64,000 nucleotides of DNA, taken from Nereocystis luetkeana. Taxonomy: Eukaryota > Sar > Phaeophyceae > Laminariales > Laminariaceae. A program made the translations under genes and the position numbers. The DNA is taken from NCBI GenBank assembly GCA_031213475.1, contig JARUPZ010000003.1, positions 9,450,509-9,514,508 of the forward strand, in the 5' to 3' direction. This document shows positions 1 through 10,440 of this stretch, one piece after another. Under the pieces are notes generated by a model. The model had not been told where the DNA came from. It saw only the letters and a program-made list of their open reading frames with translations, and ran no database searches. Numbering within the stretch: the stretch's first letter is position 1; every line of letters starts with the position of its first letter.

Positions 1-30
1 CCTTTGGAGTTGGAGGGACTTGCCGGGGCG
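1..30 (+). CDS. tig: Possible exon end of the trigger factor gene, upstream part
   Basis: The first bases read P-L-E-L-E-G-L-A in frame from position 1. This resembles the segment that joins the ribosome-binding domain to the PPIase domain in trigger factors (E. coli has PEVELQGLE there). After this the frame becomes GACC-repeat noise, so an exon end near position 30 (GT at 30, 34 or 38) is plausible. Roughly 15 residues expected before the next recognised exon are not accounted for. The match is short and could be chance. Confidence 0.33.
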
Positions 31-1889
31 TTCGTTCGTTGCTGGCGGGGACCGACCGACCGACCGACTGACCGCCGCGCTGGCGGGTTGCGGGTATATA
101 TATATATATATATACGGTGGCGTTGTTGGCATCTTATTCTTGTTTTGGTGAAGACAGGAGAAAAAGTGCACCTATCGCCACTATTGGGGAGCTTCTGATG
201 CAGCGAGCTTCTGCAGTAGTCGCGCATTGGCATAAATATGTATACTGACGGCACTGACGCGAATGTGCGTCAAATGATTTTGTCACATCACCGGGCAGCG
301 AATACCAGCGCGGTCGGTCGGTCGGTCGGTCGGTCGGTCGGCCGATCGGTCCCATTCTGCCGTCGACGAAACGTCCCCGAGTACAAACATCCCATCTAGC
401 TCCGGAATCGGCTCTCTTCACCTCTGCTCCTCCACCCCCCGTGCGGGCGGGCTTGGCGGTCCCACGAGGCAAAGCCCGTCACCGGCTGCCGTGGGTGGTG
501 GCGGCGGTTTTCAGCGTCTGCGTTCTCCTTGTTTACCATCGTCTCCAGAGATTAGAACCGTTTCGGGTAGTGGTATTCAATCTCAACGATCCATACACTT
601 GCGGAAAAAATAGTAGTACAGACGAGTACCTGTATATGTATACTTTGGCACAGCTTCGACACGAACGGTTGAAATGTACTTGACCTGAAAGCCATGGCCG
701 TAAAAAGAGTAACACGAAACCCGACCGGACCCGCCTGGGAATTTTCTCGGAATTTTCGTGGGCTGAGGAGATTATTGAGGAGTTTGGTGTGGGACTATCT
801 CAACCATAGTTTGTTTTTTTTCGAAGCGGACGCAGTCCTGGAAGGGTCGGCCAGATTTTTTCCGGCCAAAGCGTGCTGCCCGCTGTATATCGTACTGGTA
901 GAGCACTCCTCAGCCCTACTATTATACTGTAAAGCTGTAGGTAGTTCTTGGGGGCAGTCCTGTTCTTTTGACGGCTTGTCGCCGAGAACAATGGCAGCCC
1001 GTACCAGGTACGTATTTCTGTTTTTTTTTTTTGGTGTTTTGTGTCTTTTTTTTTGTCGGCAAGAAAAATGACAAGGTCCCATTTTTTTTTTTTTGCGTTT
1101 TCTGTATTTCTGTTCTTACCAGTACAGTTTTATTTCGAGTTGTTTTTTGTGTCCATTTTGGCTGAAAACGGCAGAATACATGTTTCAGCGGTTTTGCTGG
1201 CTATGTCTTGCGGTTCATTTCGATTGTGTTTTGTCCATTTTTTCCTACAATAAAGCCGGTCGCCCCGGTGGTTCAAGTGGTTAACCTCGAATTCTACTTG
1301 TTTGAGTCCTGGGTTCGAGCCCCAGGTGGGTCGGACTTTGACTTTACTTGCAAAAATAAAAATAAAAAAGGATTCAATTGTTGATAGCGCCTTGCAGCGT
1401 GGGTAGGCACAATTCGATGCGAGTCGACGAGGGAAGAAAAGGCTGAAATCTTCTCGCGATAAAAATGAAGGCACGTACCGTAGCGGGAAGGGGGGAGAAT
1501 AGCCTGCTATGTGACCCCGGATCTGAGTTACGAGTTGGAAGGAGAGAGAGAAGAAGATGGGCGAAGATAATAAATGGGATGAGCAAAAAAAAAAAAAAAA
1601 AATGGCAGCCCATGTTTGCGTTTTTTGTTTATTCCTGTCCCAGGGTTTATTTCAATTGTTGGTATCCATTTTCATCAAAAATGGCATAGCCCATGTTTTG
1701 CGCGTTCTGGTATGTACCTGGTATGTTTTACTGTTCACTTCGATTGTTTTGTGTCCGTTCAAGAAAATTGGCAGCCAATATTTATGCGTTCTGGCGAACC
1801 TGTTACCTGGTATGTGTACTCATTTCTGCCTGTTTTCTATCCTTTTCTCATGTCTTTTTTTTGTTGTGTTGTGTGTTTTTTTCAATCAG
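31..1889 (+). other. Intron or upstream sequence of trigger factor; no exon recognised
   Basis: T/G-rich sequence with GACC/GGTC repeats (49-70, 311-345), a TA run (94-112), poly-T tracts and a degenerate tandem repeat around 1140-1250 and 1600-1800 built on phrases like TTCGATTGT-TTTGTCC and GGCAGCC. SINE-1 is inserted in the middle of that repeat. A short linker exon of trigger factor should lie here, but I could not identify it. Confidence 0.5.
1255..1602 (+). mobile_element. SINE-1 copy, tRNA-derived, with poly-A tail
   Basis: The head carries a perfect RNA polymerase III A box (TGGTTCAAGTGG) and a B box (GGTTCGAGCCC) whose flanks pair as a T-arm (CCTGG/CCAGG). A ~250-bp unrelated body follows, ending in a run of about 19 A. 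The same unit occurs at 59185-59541 (+), 59920-60265 (-) and, 5'-truncated, 54088-54297 (-). Tail, internal promoter and truncation together mark a retroposed SINE. It sits in a trigger factor intron, same strand as the gene. The ORF that crosses the family (reading PSFLSREDFSLFF) is not a gene. Confidence 0.88.
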
Positions 1890-1977
1890 GGTTGAGGCCG
1901 CGTGGAAGGCGCTTCGCGAGCGCAACGTAGTGATGAAGGACACGGAGGAGGGATACGCCGCCGTTCTGGGAGACTCG
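1890..1977 (+). CDS. tig: Trigger factor exon, PPIase domain start
   Basis: TTTTTTTCAATCAG precedes the exon and GTGAGA follows it. It encodes one split base plus 29 residues (VEAAWKALRERNVVMKDTEE and on to GDS), matching the E. coli [20 protein letters not shown] region. It is the first exon recognised with confidence. Confidence 0.9.
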
Positions 1978-4900
1978 GTGAGAAATTAACGTTACCTGGT
2001 AATTACGTTGTGAGCGCGGCAGTAATACTGGCTACTATTAGGGGGGACCATAGTAAATAGGACCGAATATTGTTGGTAAAAACAGCTAAATATGTAGGTG
2101 TTTGTGTGTACCGTCGGTCCTATTTAATATGGTCCCCCGTAATAGTGCTGCTCGACTATTAATACTACCACTATTAATACTGCAATAAAACGATCAAAAG
2201 TTACCCGTTCTGGGAGACTCGACGAAAATTTAAGGTTACCTGGTAATTAGTTGTGAGCGCGGCAGTAATACTGGTTACCATCAATAGTGCTGTACGACTA
2301 GTAATATTAATATTAGGTAATCCTACCACTACAGCTGCATGAAAAAATATGAAAAATATTTGACGAGGAAGATGGCAGGAGTAAAAAATTTGAAGATGAT
2401 AATCTATACCTGGTACTTTGGGATGATGTTGGTTATGGTGCTGACGGTGATCATGGTATTGAGGACGGTTGAAACAAAGCGAAGCTGATGATCATATGAT
2501 GATGATGGTGATGATGATGATGACGACGAGGAGGAGGATGATGAGGATGATGACGATGATGATGCTGATGATGTTTTTTTGTGATGAGGATGGCGATGAT
2601 GGCGATTTGGCAGATGACGCGGGTGGTGATGATGAAGACGAGTGTGTAGACAACACTGATGATATTCGTAAATACCTTCTTTCTCTCTTGCGCCTTGTTC
2701 AGGTGATCGCCAACATGGAGCCCTTCCGGGAAAACAAGGACGGCTCTAGGGGGGATAAGCTGCCTGACATCGCGTCGGGAGAGGGGGTCGACATCGTACT
2801 CGAGTCTGGCAGGTGCGGGGAGGGAGGCTATATGGGGTTGGGTGCGGTGGGGGTACTCATGTATGTTGTCATGCATGGCCGTAGCCGTGTGACCATAGAC
2901 CCTCGCACCCCGACAAGGTCGGTGCGTACGTCTATAGCACGCCGGGGTTTTAACCGACCAGGCAGGCCGACATTTGCCTGCACCAAGCGCAGATGCGAAG
3001 CGTGAGGTGTCATAGGTGAAACATTAAACGGAGGCGTGCAGCGATAGGTCGGGAGGGGTACCTGCAATATTGCTGAGGCCCCTTACTTCAGGAGATGGGT
3101 ACGGGTATATGCTTAAGTGTAGTATCACTCTAAAACCAACCGAACAATATAAACAGTATCACTCATTAAGTGCCGTCGCCGTAATTTCTTTTTACACCAA
3201 GAACAATGAATCCGACTATTAATAAGCTTTTTTGTTTGTCACCAATCCGCCGAAGGTAAAAAAAAAAACTACCCTGGGTACAACAAACAAAGCACATTTG
3301 AACATCTTTTTTTCTTACTGTTTTTGTTTTTCTGCTTCCGGTTTGATTTTGATTTTGATTTTGATTTCCCCCCCCCCCATTTGTTCTGTGCGTTTTGTAC
3401 AAGGGGTCCTTTTTTATTTTTTGTTTGATCTTAGTCATTTTTTTGTAATGTTTTGTTTGTTTTTTCGTACCTGGTATTTTTTTTTTTCCCCCTGCCGACG
3501 AAAAAAAAAGGTACATGCCGGGCCTCGCGGAGGGCATGGAGGGGGTGAAGGCCGGCGAGAAGCGCGAGATCAAGGTGACCTTCCCGGACAAGCTTGGGCC
3601 CCAGGGGGGCGACCTCGAGGGCACCAAGGCCATCTTCGAGGTCGAGGCGGTCGAAGTCAAGGTATGCGGTGGTATATATTGGTGTGGTACTGGTGTGCTG
3701 GTGTGCTGTGTCTTGACAACGATGGATGTGGGATATGGTATGATAGTGGGGGGCGTGGGATGTGGTATGATAGTGGGATGGATATCGGACAAAGATCATA
3801 TCGAACGAGATCGATACCTGGTATCAATGGTGAATAGTCTTAACCGATATTCAGTGTTCGGTATTCGATAATCGATAATCGATACCCCATGTCGTACATG
3901 GAAACTCTTTGTTCGGCACACACCATAAAAAAAAACATGAACGGGGATGAATATATATGCATGAAACCAGGGAAATAATCATCTTTCCACTCCCGCTGGA
4001 AAACAAAGCTTTGAGGGCTTGCCACGCGCCCCAGGGTGCACGGATCGCGCCGGGACCTCAACCAATGTGTCCGGCCGGACTTCCCGTGTCGACTACTTAG
4101 CGTTTCGCGTAAAAAAGCTCGTACGAAGAGATATATTAAAAAAAAGTACTGCAACTTCACAAACATAGCTAAATAAAAAATCGACACGTACTCGTATGCT
4201 TTTTCGATAGGCGATACCAATAATCGATACCGTACGCGAAACGCTCGGTTACTACTTGAACACGACGGCTTGTGGATATATGTTCATGTATAATATATAA
4301 CGAGATCGATATTGAAATAACCAAATCGGTACCTGTTGCGATTTTTCGGTAGTCGATACCGATAAGCGATATCGGATACCGTACATCGAAAACTGCTTTA
4401 TTCGGCATCAACAACGTTAAAACAACGGGGGATGCTAAGGGATGGAGCAACTGTTGCGGGGGGACCATAGTTAATAGGACCTGTGGTATACATAAAAAAA
4501 ACTACATATTTAACCATTTCTATACTAACAATATTTTGGTTCTATTAACTATGGTCCCCCGAATGGCGCGTTAGAAACACGATGCATAGAAACGTCGAAA
4601 CTTTCTACTAGAATATCCCTAGTCTAAATGACCCCCCCCCCCAAAAAAAAAGTTTCTATGTAGTGTATGGAAACAACGTATTGAGCGCCCGAATGTTGAA
4701 GATGTCTCCATTATTACGGGGGACCATAGTTAATAGTAGTTAATAGGACCTATGGTATACAAAAAATTATATATTCAACCATTTTTACAAACAATATTTG
4801 GTCCTATTAACTATGGTCCCCCGTATTAGGAGTAGGAACGGCGCTCCGTCTTGAAAAGGATGATCAATGGTCGAATGACCAAGGCAAGCGACAAATGAGT

Positions 4901-7900
4901 ACACCCCCCTCCCCTCCCCTATACGACTACGGCTATGCATGAAAAGGAATACCCCCCCCCCCCTCCCCCCGCCCCCTCCTCCTTGTTTCATTATCAGAAC
5001 CCCCATTAGGCCGGAAATCATACACTGGTGCCAGATATATTCCTGGTATGTACCTGGTACGATATATGGTAACATGGAAACTTTTTGCGATCCCTACGGA
5101 ACGTGAATGACCCTTCACCCCCGCCCCCGCGCCCACAATGGCCAAATGACTCTGGCAAACAACACCCGCGTACGCCTCTCTCCCCGCCCCCCCCCCTCCC
5201 CTCCCCCCCGCCGCGCTTTTCCGTTATCAGAACCGCATCTTGCCGGAAGTCAACGAGGAGTTCGCTCAGAGCATCCGGAAGGACCTGACCATTGAGGCCC
5301 TGACGAAAGAAGTGGAGAACGCCGTCATGGAGGAGACCGGCACATCCAAGAAGGACGCCAGGAACAGGTCAGCGGAATGGTGATGGTGGGGGGGGGAGGC
5401 GGGGGGGGGGGGGGGGGGGGGCGCGCTGAAGATGGTGGTGTTGTTGGTGGTTGTTTTTAGGGGTGGTGGTGGTGGTGATGGTATTTGCGGTGCTGATTGG
5501 GGGGAGGGAGGGTGAGGGTTGTGGTGTTGGTGTTGGACTTTTTTTTTTTTTGTTCGGGGCGGTGTGGGTGGGGGTGGTATAATATTTGTGGGGCTGATTT
5601 TGTTGTTGGCGTTGTTTTATTGTGGTTGTTGGGATGTCGATGGTTGTGTGTGTCTAGTTTGATGGTGAGTGGCGTAGTGTTGTTGTCGGTGTTGGTGTTG
5701 TTGGTGTTGCTGGTGTTGGTGTTGGTGTTGTTGCTGGTGTTGGTGTTGGTGTTGGTGTTGGTTTTAAGGTCGTGGTCGTGGTGGTGGTGGTGGTGCTTGT
5801 AGTGTCGGTGGTGGTGTGCGTTGTTGGGTTCGGTTGGTGTTGTTTTTGCGGTGGGCGAATGTAGCGGGTTTTCAGACGCGCTCTCATGTCGGTATGTCTG
5901 TCTGTCTATGCGCTGCTCGTCTCGATGTTGCCCCCCCGCTCTCGCTGCTGCGCAGGGCTCTGGAAGACGCCGTCCTGGAGGTGACGCAGGTCGAGATCCC
6001 GGAGACGCTGATCATCGAGCAGGCGCGCGAGAAGTTCGCCATCATGATGACCGAGTTCAAGGACCAAGGCCAGCCGGACGAGCAGATCCAGAAGATGATC
6101 ACCAAGGAGGTACGTACGGGCATCGCCGTCTTTTTTTTTTTGGCAACGGTTTCCTTACCTTGTTCTTTTTTATTTTTGTTCTTACTAACTTTGTTCATGT
6201 TGTTGTTGCTGTTTGCTCACGTTGTTGCTACTGCTCTTTTTCTCGCCCTTGTTGCGAGTTTCGTTTTCCTTATCACAGCTTGAGAGGAAATCTCGTGGTT
6301 TGTTTCAGGTTTTTTGCCTGGCCTTTATCAGAAAACCTGTTTTTCTGGTGGTGCTGGTGGTGGTGTTGCTGGTTTTGAGTACTCTTGCGATTTTGCTGTT
6401 GCAGGAGCTGACTGGATTTGTTTTTGGGGGGGGGTGACTTCGATGGTTCTTGCACGTATTATAGATAATGTACTCGTACGCATACATCTATATTTACTGT
6501 TTACCCGGAGCCCAAGGCCGGCATAGGCTAGAGGTGTCTTTATAATACTCGTTTATGTGTTTCTCCTCCCTACGTTCCATGTGTTTGTATGCAGTCTGTG
6601 GTGTTTCCTGTTGCTTCTTTTGCTTTCCGTGCCGGCCGCTGTCCCCCCCCGATGCCCCGTGCTATTCACCCCCCCCCCCCCGTTAATCCTTTTAGGACCG
6701 CAGTCCCGTTTTGGAGACAATATCACTAAGAATTTGAGTGGCTTGTCCCCCAAAAAGGGACTGCGGTTCTAAAAGGGTTAACCCCCCCCCCCCCCCCCAA
6801 CAAATCCTCCGGTGGATTGGCAAAAAAAAAAAATCTTCAGCTCACCAGACCACACTTCCACACATGAGCACGCGTTGTGTACGTGTATATCTGGCACCAG
6901 TTCAATCCGTCGCCCTGTTTTTTTTTCCCCCCTTCCTCCCTTTCCCCCCTTCCTCCCTTTCCCCCCTTCCTCCCTTTCCCCCCTCCCTCCTCTCGTCCGC
7001 TCTACCAGAACTTCCTGAAGTACGTGGAGGTCGTGAGGAAGAACACCACCCGCGGTCTCTCTCTTGGGCTTCTGTTCACCTACGTGGCTGAGAAGGAGGG
7101 AATCGAGGTACGTGAGCCTTTTGCCGTTTTTTCAGCGGGGACTATTGCGGGGGACCATAGTAAACAGGACGAAATATAGTTTAGTAAAGATAGGGAAATA
7201 TATACCAGGTAGATTTTTGTGTGTACTGTAGGTCCTATTTACTATGCCCCCCCCCCCCCCCCGTAATAACAAACTACCCGAGAACTCTTGGCTGGGTTGT
7301 CCCCCCCCCCCCCGACTGCAGTGTACAACTGTAGCAGACGCGTTCTACGATGGAGGCTGCACATTTCCGCTAAAATGTTTTCTGGATGACGGGGGCTCCT
7401 TAACCCAAAATCGTCGGAATGCCAATCTTGTTTCGAAAAATGACGTTTTTGTATACTTGAGGCAATGGGGTTATTCATCGGGATGCAATTTGATTTTTGC
7501 TGACATCAGTTTTGCGAGTGAGTTATGGAGCTCCTCAAAAGAAGAGCTTATTAAATTTCAGTGTGGATCCCTAAGGTAGAACGCCTCAACAGTCCTTTTT
7601 TAAAGGTAGCACCACACATGGGTCAGATCATCTACATCATATCATCTACAGATCATTCCCACGATCTAGATCTTTGCGGGCAGATACAGTAGATATATCC
7701 CTGATCTTGATGCTACTGTAGGAACAGCTCATGTTGCCTCGTGCCAGCAGTGCGATCTGCGTGATCTGTGTGTAGTAGGTCGGGTTTCCTGGTGACAGAT
7801 AGATCTGCGCTGTATTGTGTATAGATCCTGTGCGGCATCTCACAGTACCGACAGGATACACACGCATGTATGTATAGGATCTGCGGTGGAGGGTGTACAG

Positions 7901-9385
7901 ATGGGTGATTGATCTGTGCTGTCCGTCGTTTTTTTTTTTTCCAAAAGTTTTCCCCTTTTTCGGTTTATTGCGGTGCCGGGGGCGCCCCCTCCTTCGGTCA
8001 AAACGAAAAAAAACTACGTAAGTATGTACTTCTTTTGCTATCTCTGAAAACACACCAGGTAGATGTTGAATCGGGGCCGCCGCAAGCCTGTTTTTTCGGC
8101 AAACAACTAATAGCCGCCGCCGACGGCGCTCCGGGGAGCGCGTGTGCCGTCCCTCGCCTCGTTGGTTGTGAACGAGTGTTCGTTGACCCCTTTTTTTAGA
8201 CACAACGCTCAAGTCCTGATGGAGGGGGGGGGGGGGGGGGGGCAGGACCCAATTTTTTTTTTTTCATCTACCGAATGGAATCGAATTCAATTCGATTGTA
8301 AAAAAAAAACAGTTCTACGTCGTATTCTATTCTATTCTATTCTACTGGTATTCAACAATGCTATCCGTTAAAACGGACCCTGACTTTTTTTGTTTGTTTT
8401 TGTTTGTTTGTGTTTAATTTTTCGTTTAATTTTCGTTTTTTTTCTGTTTTGTTTTTATATATTTTTTTCCCATCGTTCAGTTCGACCCGCGCGAAGTAGT
8501 GGACCAGATCGACCTCATCAGGGCGCAGGCTAAGGGGCAGGGGCAGGACATGGACGAGGCGGCAGCGAAGGACAAGATTGAAGCCCAACTCGAGCGGGAT
8601 CTGGTAAGGATGCGAGGGGGGCGGGGGGCGGGGGGCCGGGAGGGGGGTACTCGAGATCTTGCATGGCCGTAGTCGTATGAACCATAGACCCTCGCCTACC
8701 TACAGTGCCGGAACCGAGCATGTTGATGGGTTGATTCGTTCATCAGGCTGATTTATTTGCTAGACAAGAGGTGGTTTTCATACTGATTGCGGCATAACCG
8801 CTCACGAATTTCGTGTTTGTTTTCCCTGGCAATCTCAGGCTGCGTTTTTACGGAGGGCTCTTTCTTTTGACAGAAAATAAAAAATAAACGAAGAACGCCC
8901 TGGGGGGGGGGGGGGGGGGGATCGGGTGCAAAATTTCGCGATTTCGCTTAATGATAGGTTTTCCCTCAGGATGTTTTGTTCCTCGAGGCAGGTTTTACTG
9001 TAAGGGTAGATGGCTTTTTTTGTCAAAAGGTGTTTTTTTTTGTCTCGTTGGTGCTTCTCCCTTGGTTCATTTTTTATACTTCGTCGCCTCTTGTGTGACT
9101 GCTCCGCGTTGCCGCGGGCAGCATATTTCCTTGCACCCATGCGTGCATGTGATTGCCATTGCTCCATGACGTTGATTGTCAATTTTGTTTCCCGCTCTGG
9201 CTTGGTCTTTGCTTCTATCTTGCACGGCAAGGCTCAGCACTGATCCTCCCCCCCCTTCCATTTCATGCATATTCTTTCGACGTCTGCAAAAGGTGCTCGA
9301 CTGGATCGCGGAACGATCGACGATCAAGTGGCTCCCGGCGAGGCCCGTCGAGAAAGAAGCGGAGCCCGAGCCGTCAGCTCCCTGA
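1890..9385 (+). CDS. tig: Trigger factor (ribosome-associated chaperone/prolyl isomerase), C-terminal eight exons
   Basis: Join 1890-1977, 2703-2812, 3511-3661, 5231-5367, 5956-6109, 7009-7107, 8481-8603, 9293-9385. Every intron is GT-AG and the phases agree throughout, giving about 317 residues and a TGA stop. Exons 1-3 cover the FKBP-like PPIase domain, including the family pattern YMPGLAEGMEGVKAGEKREI then VTFPD and EGTKAIFEVEAVEVK. Exons 4-8 cover the helical C-terminal arms (LPEVNEEFAQSI, IPETLIIEQAREKFAIMM, GLLFTYVAEKEGIE, VLDWIAERSTIKW). Trigger factors bind ribosomes beside the exit tunnel and shield nascent chains; in algae and plants the protein works in the plastid. The ribosome-binding domain and any transit peptide lie upstream of the window, so targeting is inferred. 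Coding is GC-rich; introns are T/G-rich and full of repeats. Identity is strong; the first intron boundary is not. Confidence 0.93.
1961..2285 (+). repeat. Tandem duplication of an exon end and intron start, split by a MITE
   Basis: The ~80 bp at 1961-2036 (CCGTTCTGGGAGACTCG, then intron with TTACCTGGTAATTA and GAGCGCGGCAGTAATACTGG) recurs at 2203-2285. In the second copy the donor GGTGAG reads GACGAA, so it cannot splice as the first does. MITE-TA copy 1 lies between them. Confidence 0.8.
2038..2142. mobile_element. MITE-TA copy 1
   Basis: 105 bp with near-perfect inverted ends TTAGGGGGGACCATAGT / ATGGTCCCCCGTAA, flanked by TA on both sides. Lies in a trigger factor intron. Confidence 0.9.
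2494..2640 (+). repeat. Degenerate ATG/GATGAT trinucleotide repeat
   Basis: Intronic ATGATG/GACGAG-rich low-complexity tract. The poly-Met/Asp and poly-His frames across it are by-products. Confidence 0.85.
2703..2812 (+). CDS. tig: Trigger factor exon, PPIase domain
   Basis: Acceptor TTGTTCAG, donor AG|GTGCGG. Encodes VIANMEPFRENKDGSRGDKL through GVDIVLESG. This is the strand that reads DRVTIDFTG in E. coli. Ends with two bases of a split Arg codon completed by the next exon. Confidence 0.92.
2860..3010 (+). repeat. CATGCATGGCC dispersed repeat, copy 1
   Basis: Reads GCATGGCCGTAG, GACCATAGACCCTCGCA, then a GGGTTTTAACCGACCAGGCAG-type end and a CACCAAGCGC tail. The same order of phrases occurs at 8640-8720, 24760-24900, 25305-25360, 37180-37300, 43660-44030 and 55890-55990. 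Mechanism unknown. Confidence 0.75.
3511..3661 (+). CDS. tig: Trigger factor exon, PPIase core
   Basis: Starts after an A-rich acceptor (CGAAAAAAAAAG) and ends at AAG|GTATGC. Its 50 codons carry the most diagnostic stretch: YMPGLAEGMEG, VKAGEKREIKVTFPD and the closing FEVEAVEVK strand. The usual short insert before the lid helix reads KLGPQGGDLEG. Confidence 0.95.
4454..4563. mobile_element. MITE-TA copy 2
   Basis: Ends TTGCGGGGGGACCATAGT and ATGGTCCCCCGAA; the interior has the family's AACAATATT-GGT phrase. Terminal bases mutated. Confidence 0.85.
4714..4826. mobile_element. MITE-TA copy 3
   Basis: Starts TTACGGGGGACCATAGT after TA. Carries a local duplication (TTAATAGTAGTTAATAGG) near its left end. 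The right end reads GGTCCCCCGTA. Confidence 0.87.
5231..5367 (+). CDS. tig: Trigger factor exon, C-terminal domain start
   Basis: Acceptor CCGTTATCAG, donor AACAG|GTCAGC. Encodes NRILPEVNEEFAQSIRKDLT and on, the segment that reads ELPELTAEFIKRFG in E. coli. It then covers the first C-terminal helix (TKEVENAVMEETGTS). Ends in a split Arg codon. Confidence 0.93.
5368..5955 (+). repeat. Intron of GGT/GTT/GTTGGTGTTG simple repeats and a poly-G tract
   Basis: Contains a G run at about 5401-5421 and GTTGGT-type repeats to about 5800. The poly-Val/Leu and poly-Thr/Pro frames across it are artefacts. Confidence 0.88.
5956..6109 (+). CDS. tig: Trigger factor exon, C-terminal helices
   Basis: Acceptor TGCTGCGCAG, donor GAG|GTACGT. 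Encodes ALEDAVLEVTQVEIPETLI and the following QAREKFAIMMTEFKDQG. The I-P-x-x-L-I-x-x-Q/E pattern is typical of the trigger factor C-domain (E. coli IDVPAALIDSEID). Confidence 0.94.
6110..7008 (+). other. Trigger factor intron with MITE-TTAA, poly-C tracts and CCCTTCCTCCCTTTCC repeat
   Basis: T-rich start, CTGGTGGTG repeats near 6350, poly-C at 6661-6680 and 6781-6798, and a 20-bp tandem repeat (CCCCCCTTCCTCCCTTTCCC) at 6926-6985 acting as the polypyrimidine stretch before the next exon. Confidence 0.8.
6687..6777. mobile_element. MITE-TTAA copy 1 (reference copy)
   Basis: 91 bp with inverted ends TCCTTTTAGGACCGCAGTCC / GGACTGCGGTTCTAAAAGGG, flanked on both sides by TTAA (6683-6686, 6778-6781). 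TTAA duplication with ends beginning CCC is the piggyBac pattern, so a non-autonomous piggyBac-like element is the best reading. Confidence 0.88.
7009..7107 (+). CDS. tig: Trigger factor exon
   Basis: Acceptor CTCTACCAG, donor GAG|GTACGT. 33 codons: NFLKYVEVVRKNTTRGLSLG then LLFTYVAEKEGIE, equivalent to the E. coli ARRRVVVGLLLGEVIRTNEL stretch. Confidence 0.94.
7145..7266. mobile_element. MITE-TA copy 4, carrying a TACCAGGTA insertion
   Basis: Starts TTGCGGGGGACCATAGT after TA; ends CCGTAA before TA, with a poly-C expansion near the right end. Where other copies read ATATAGGTTTTTGTG, this one reads ATATACCAGGTAGATTTTTGTG, a 7-bp CCAGGTA insertion at TA. Confidence 0.9.
7336..7587. mobile_element. 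DT-1 short inverted-repeat DNA transposon, copy 1
   Basis: About 250 bp starting AGACGCGTTCTACGATGG and ending GTAGAACGCCTC. A matching copy at 45386-45633 has the same ends in inverted form (CGTTCTACGAT / ATCGTAGAACG) and about the same length. Shared interior: GTCGGAATGCCAATCTTGTT, GGATGCAATT, GGAGCTCCT. No coding capacity. Confidence 0.82.
7593..8480 (+). other. Trigger factor intron: GATC-rich stretch, poly-G tract, TTCTA repeats
   Basis: 7617-7910 is rich in AGATC/GATCT phrases; 8224-8242 is a G run; 8321-8345 is a TTCTA repeat; the 3' part is a T-rich tract with TTTGTTTG repeats leading to the acceptor. Confidence 0.75.
8481..8603 (+). CDS. tig: Trigger factor exon
   Basis: Acceptor CATCGTTCAG, donor CTG|GTAAGG. 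41 codons: FDPREVVDQIDLIRAQAKGQ then DMDEAAAKDKIEAQLERDL, a helical segment of the C-domain. Confidence 0.93.
8640..8720 (+). repeat. CATGCATGGCC dispersed repeat, copy 2
   Basis: GGTACTCGAGATCTTGCATGG then GACCATAGACCCTCGCC and GTGCCGGAACCGAGCATG. Preceded by a G-rich run, as in other copies. Confidence 0.72.
9293..9385 (+). CDS. tig: Trigger factor last exon with stop
   Basis: Acceptor CTGCAAAAG. Encodes VLDWIAERSTIKWLPARPVE and a short acidic/proline tail before TGA at 9383-9385. The V-L-x-W-I/L pattern is the usual last helix of trigger factor (E. coli AVEAVLAKAKVTE). Confidence 0.93.
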   Translation: MLDWIAERSTIKWLPARPVEKEAEPEPSAP

Positions 9386-10440
9386 CCTTTTACGAAGATG
9401 ACCCTTTTTTACTTCTGCTAAGTTAGACCGCAAAAATAATATTATCCGAAGCTCATTCCGAGTACTGGTAGTTTGTCTTTCCTACTCTTCATAAAACTGG
9501 CAGGGAAGGGGAGGGAGGAAAGGGGGGGCAGTTCCGAAAGGTTTGAGAGATGAAGAAACGCGCGAAGATGGTTGATTGGTTGGTTGGTTGATCGATTGGC
9601 TATAGCTGATTGGTTGGTTCTGATTGGTTGGTTGGTTGATTGAATGGTTCTAATTGACTAGCTGATTGGTTGGTTGGTTGAATGGTTCTGATTGGCTACC
9701 TGATTGGTTGGTTGGCTGAATGGTTTTGTAGGGAGCGGTAACGGGAGTGCTGCTCACCATTCTAGTTAAAACTCACGAAATAGTGGACGAAGGAGTGAAT
9801 ACGAGGTTGCAATTGGGTTTTGTTCTAGAGGTCTTTTTTTTTTTTTTGCGTGTCCAATTTTCAGATCTTGTGCTTTTGGGGCTGGGTCGGCGCGGTGCGT
9901 TCCCGGGGTGTAGATGGGAAAGGGAGAGAGCGCCAATCATCTTCTTAAATAGCGCGTCGTAGCGTGCGCGAAGAATTGTGGACCATGAAGGGACAGGCAC
10001 ACGGGCGGGGTTCATGATGGTATTATCTTGTACGAGGGTAATGGAAAATGACGAGCCTTTTTTTTCGGTTCGCTGTCCCCCCCCCCCGTGTTGCCTGTGT
10101 GACTCTGTTTTTTTTCTGGACCTCGTATTTCGCACAGTATGTATGGTACAGTACGCGTGTGCGGTAAAGTATGGCACAGCACCTATGTATGCTTACGGCT
10201 TGACCTGTGGTGTCATTTTGGGGGACGCGTCGTTGAATACTCACCTGGTACCGCTTCGTAGTTCTTTCGACTACGACTTTTAGCTTTTGGCCGTCTTTTA
10301 TGGTTTTTTGCCAATTTTGGGTATTTTTCCCTTCAATTTCCTTCTAGCTACCGATACTGCTCTGATGATAATGATATTTTTTTAGTATATGGTAAGCTGC
10401 TGCTGCTGCTGCTTTCGTCACTACCTTTTTTTTTCTTCCC
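9386..10440. repeat. 3' flank of trigger factor with GATTGGTTGGTTG tandem repeats
   Basis: No gene. 9565-9735 is an imperfect repeat of GATTGGTTGGTTGGTTG with TGAATGGTTCT spacers. A poly-T tract, a short poly-C and a CTG run (10394-10411) follow. Confidence 0.8.

Larger units (their letters stand above)
3662..5230 (+). other. Trigger factor intron with repeats
   Basis: Holds ATCGATAC-type degenerate repeats (3785-3885, 4195-4385), two MITE-TA copies, poly-C tracts and TACCTGGTA motifs at 3815 and 5051. No exon seen. Confidence 0.8.

Noticed and set aside
441..683. 80-codon plus frame with a hydrophobic segment (WVVAAVFSVCVLLVYH)
   Set aside because: Looks like a membrane anchor, but has no splice-consistent link to trigger factor and no support beyond being open.
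7646..8212. 188-codon minus frame in a trigger factor intron
   Set aside because: Arg/Thr/Ser-rich, built from GATC-type repeats and simple sequence, without a motif, and inside a well-supported intron.
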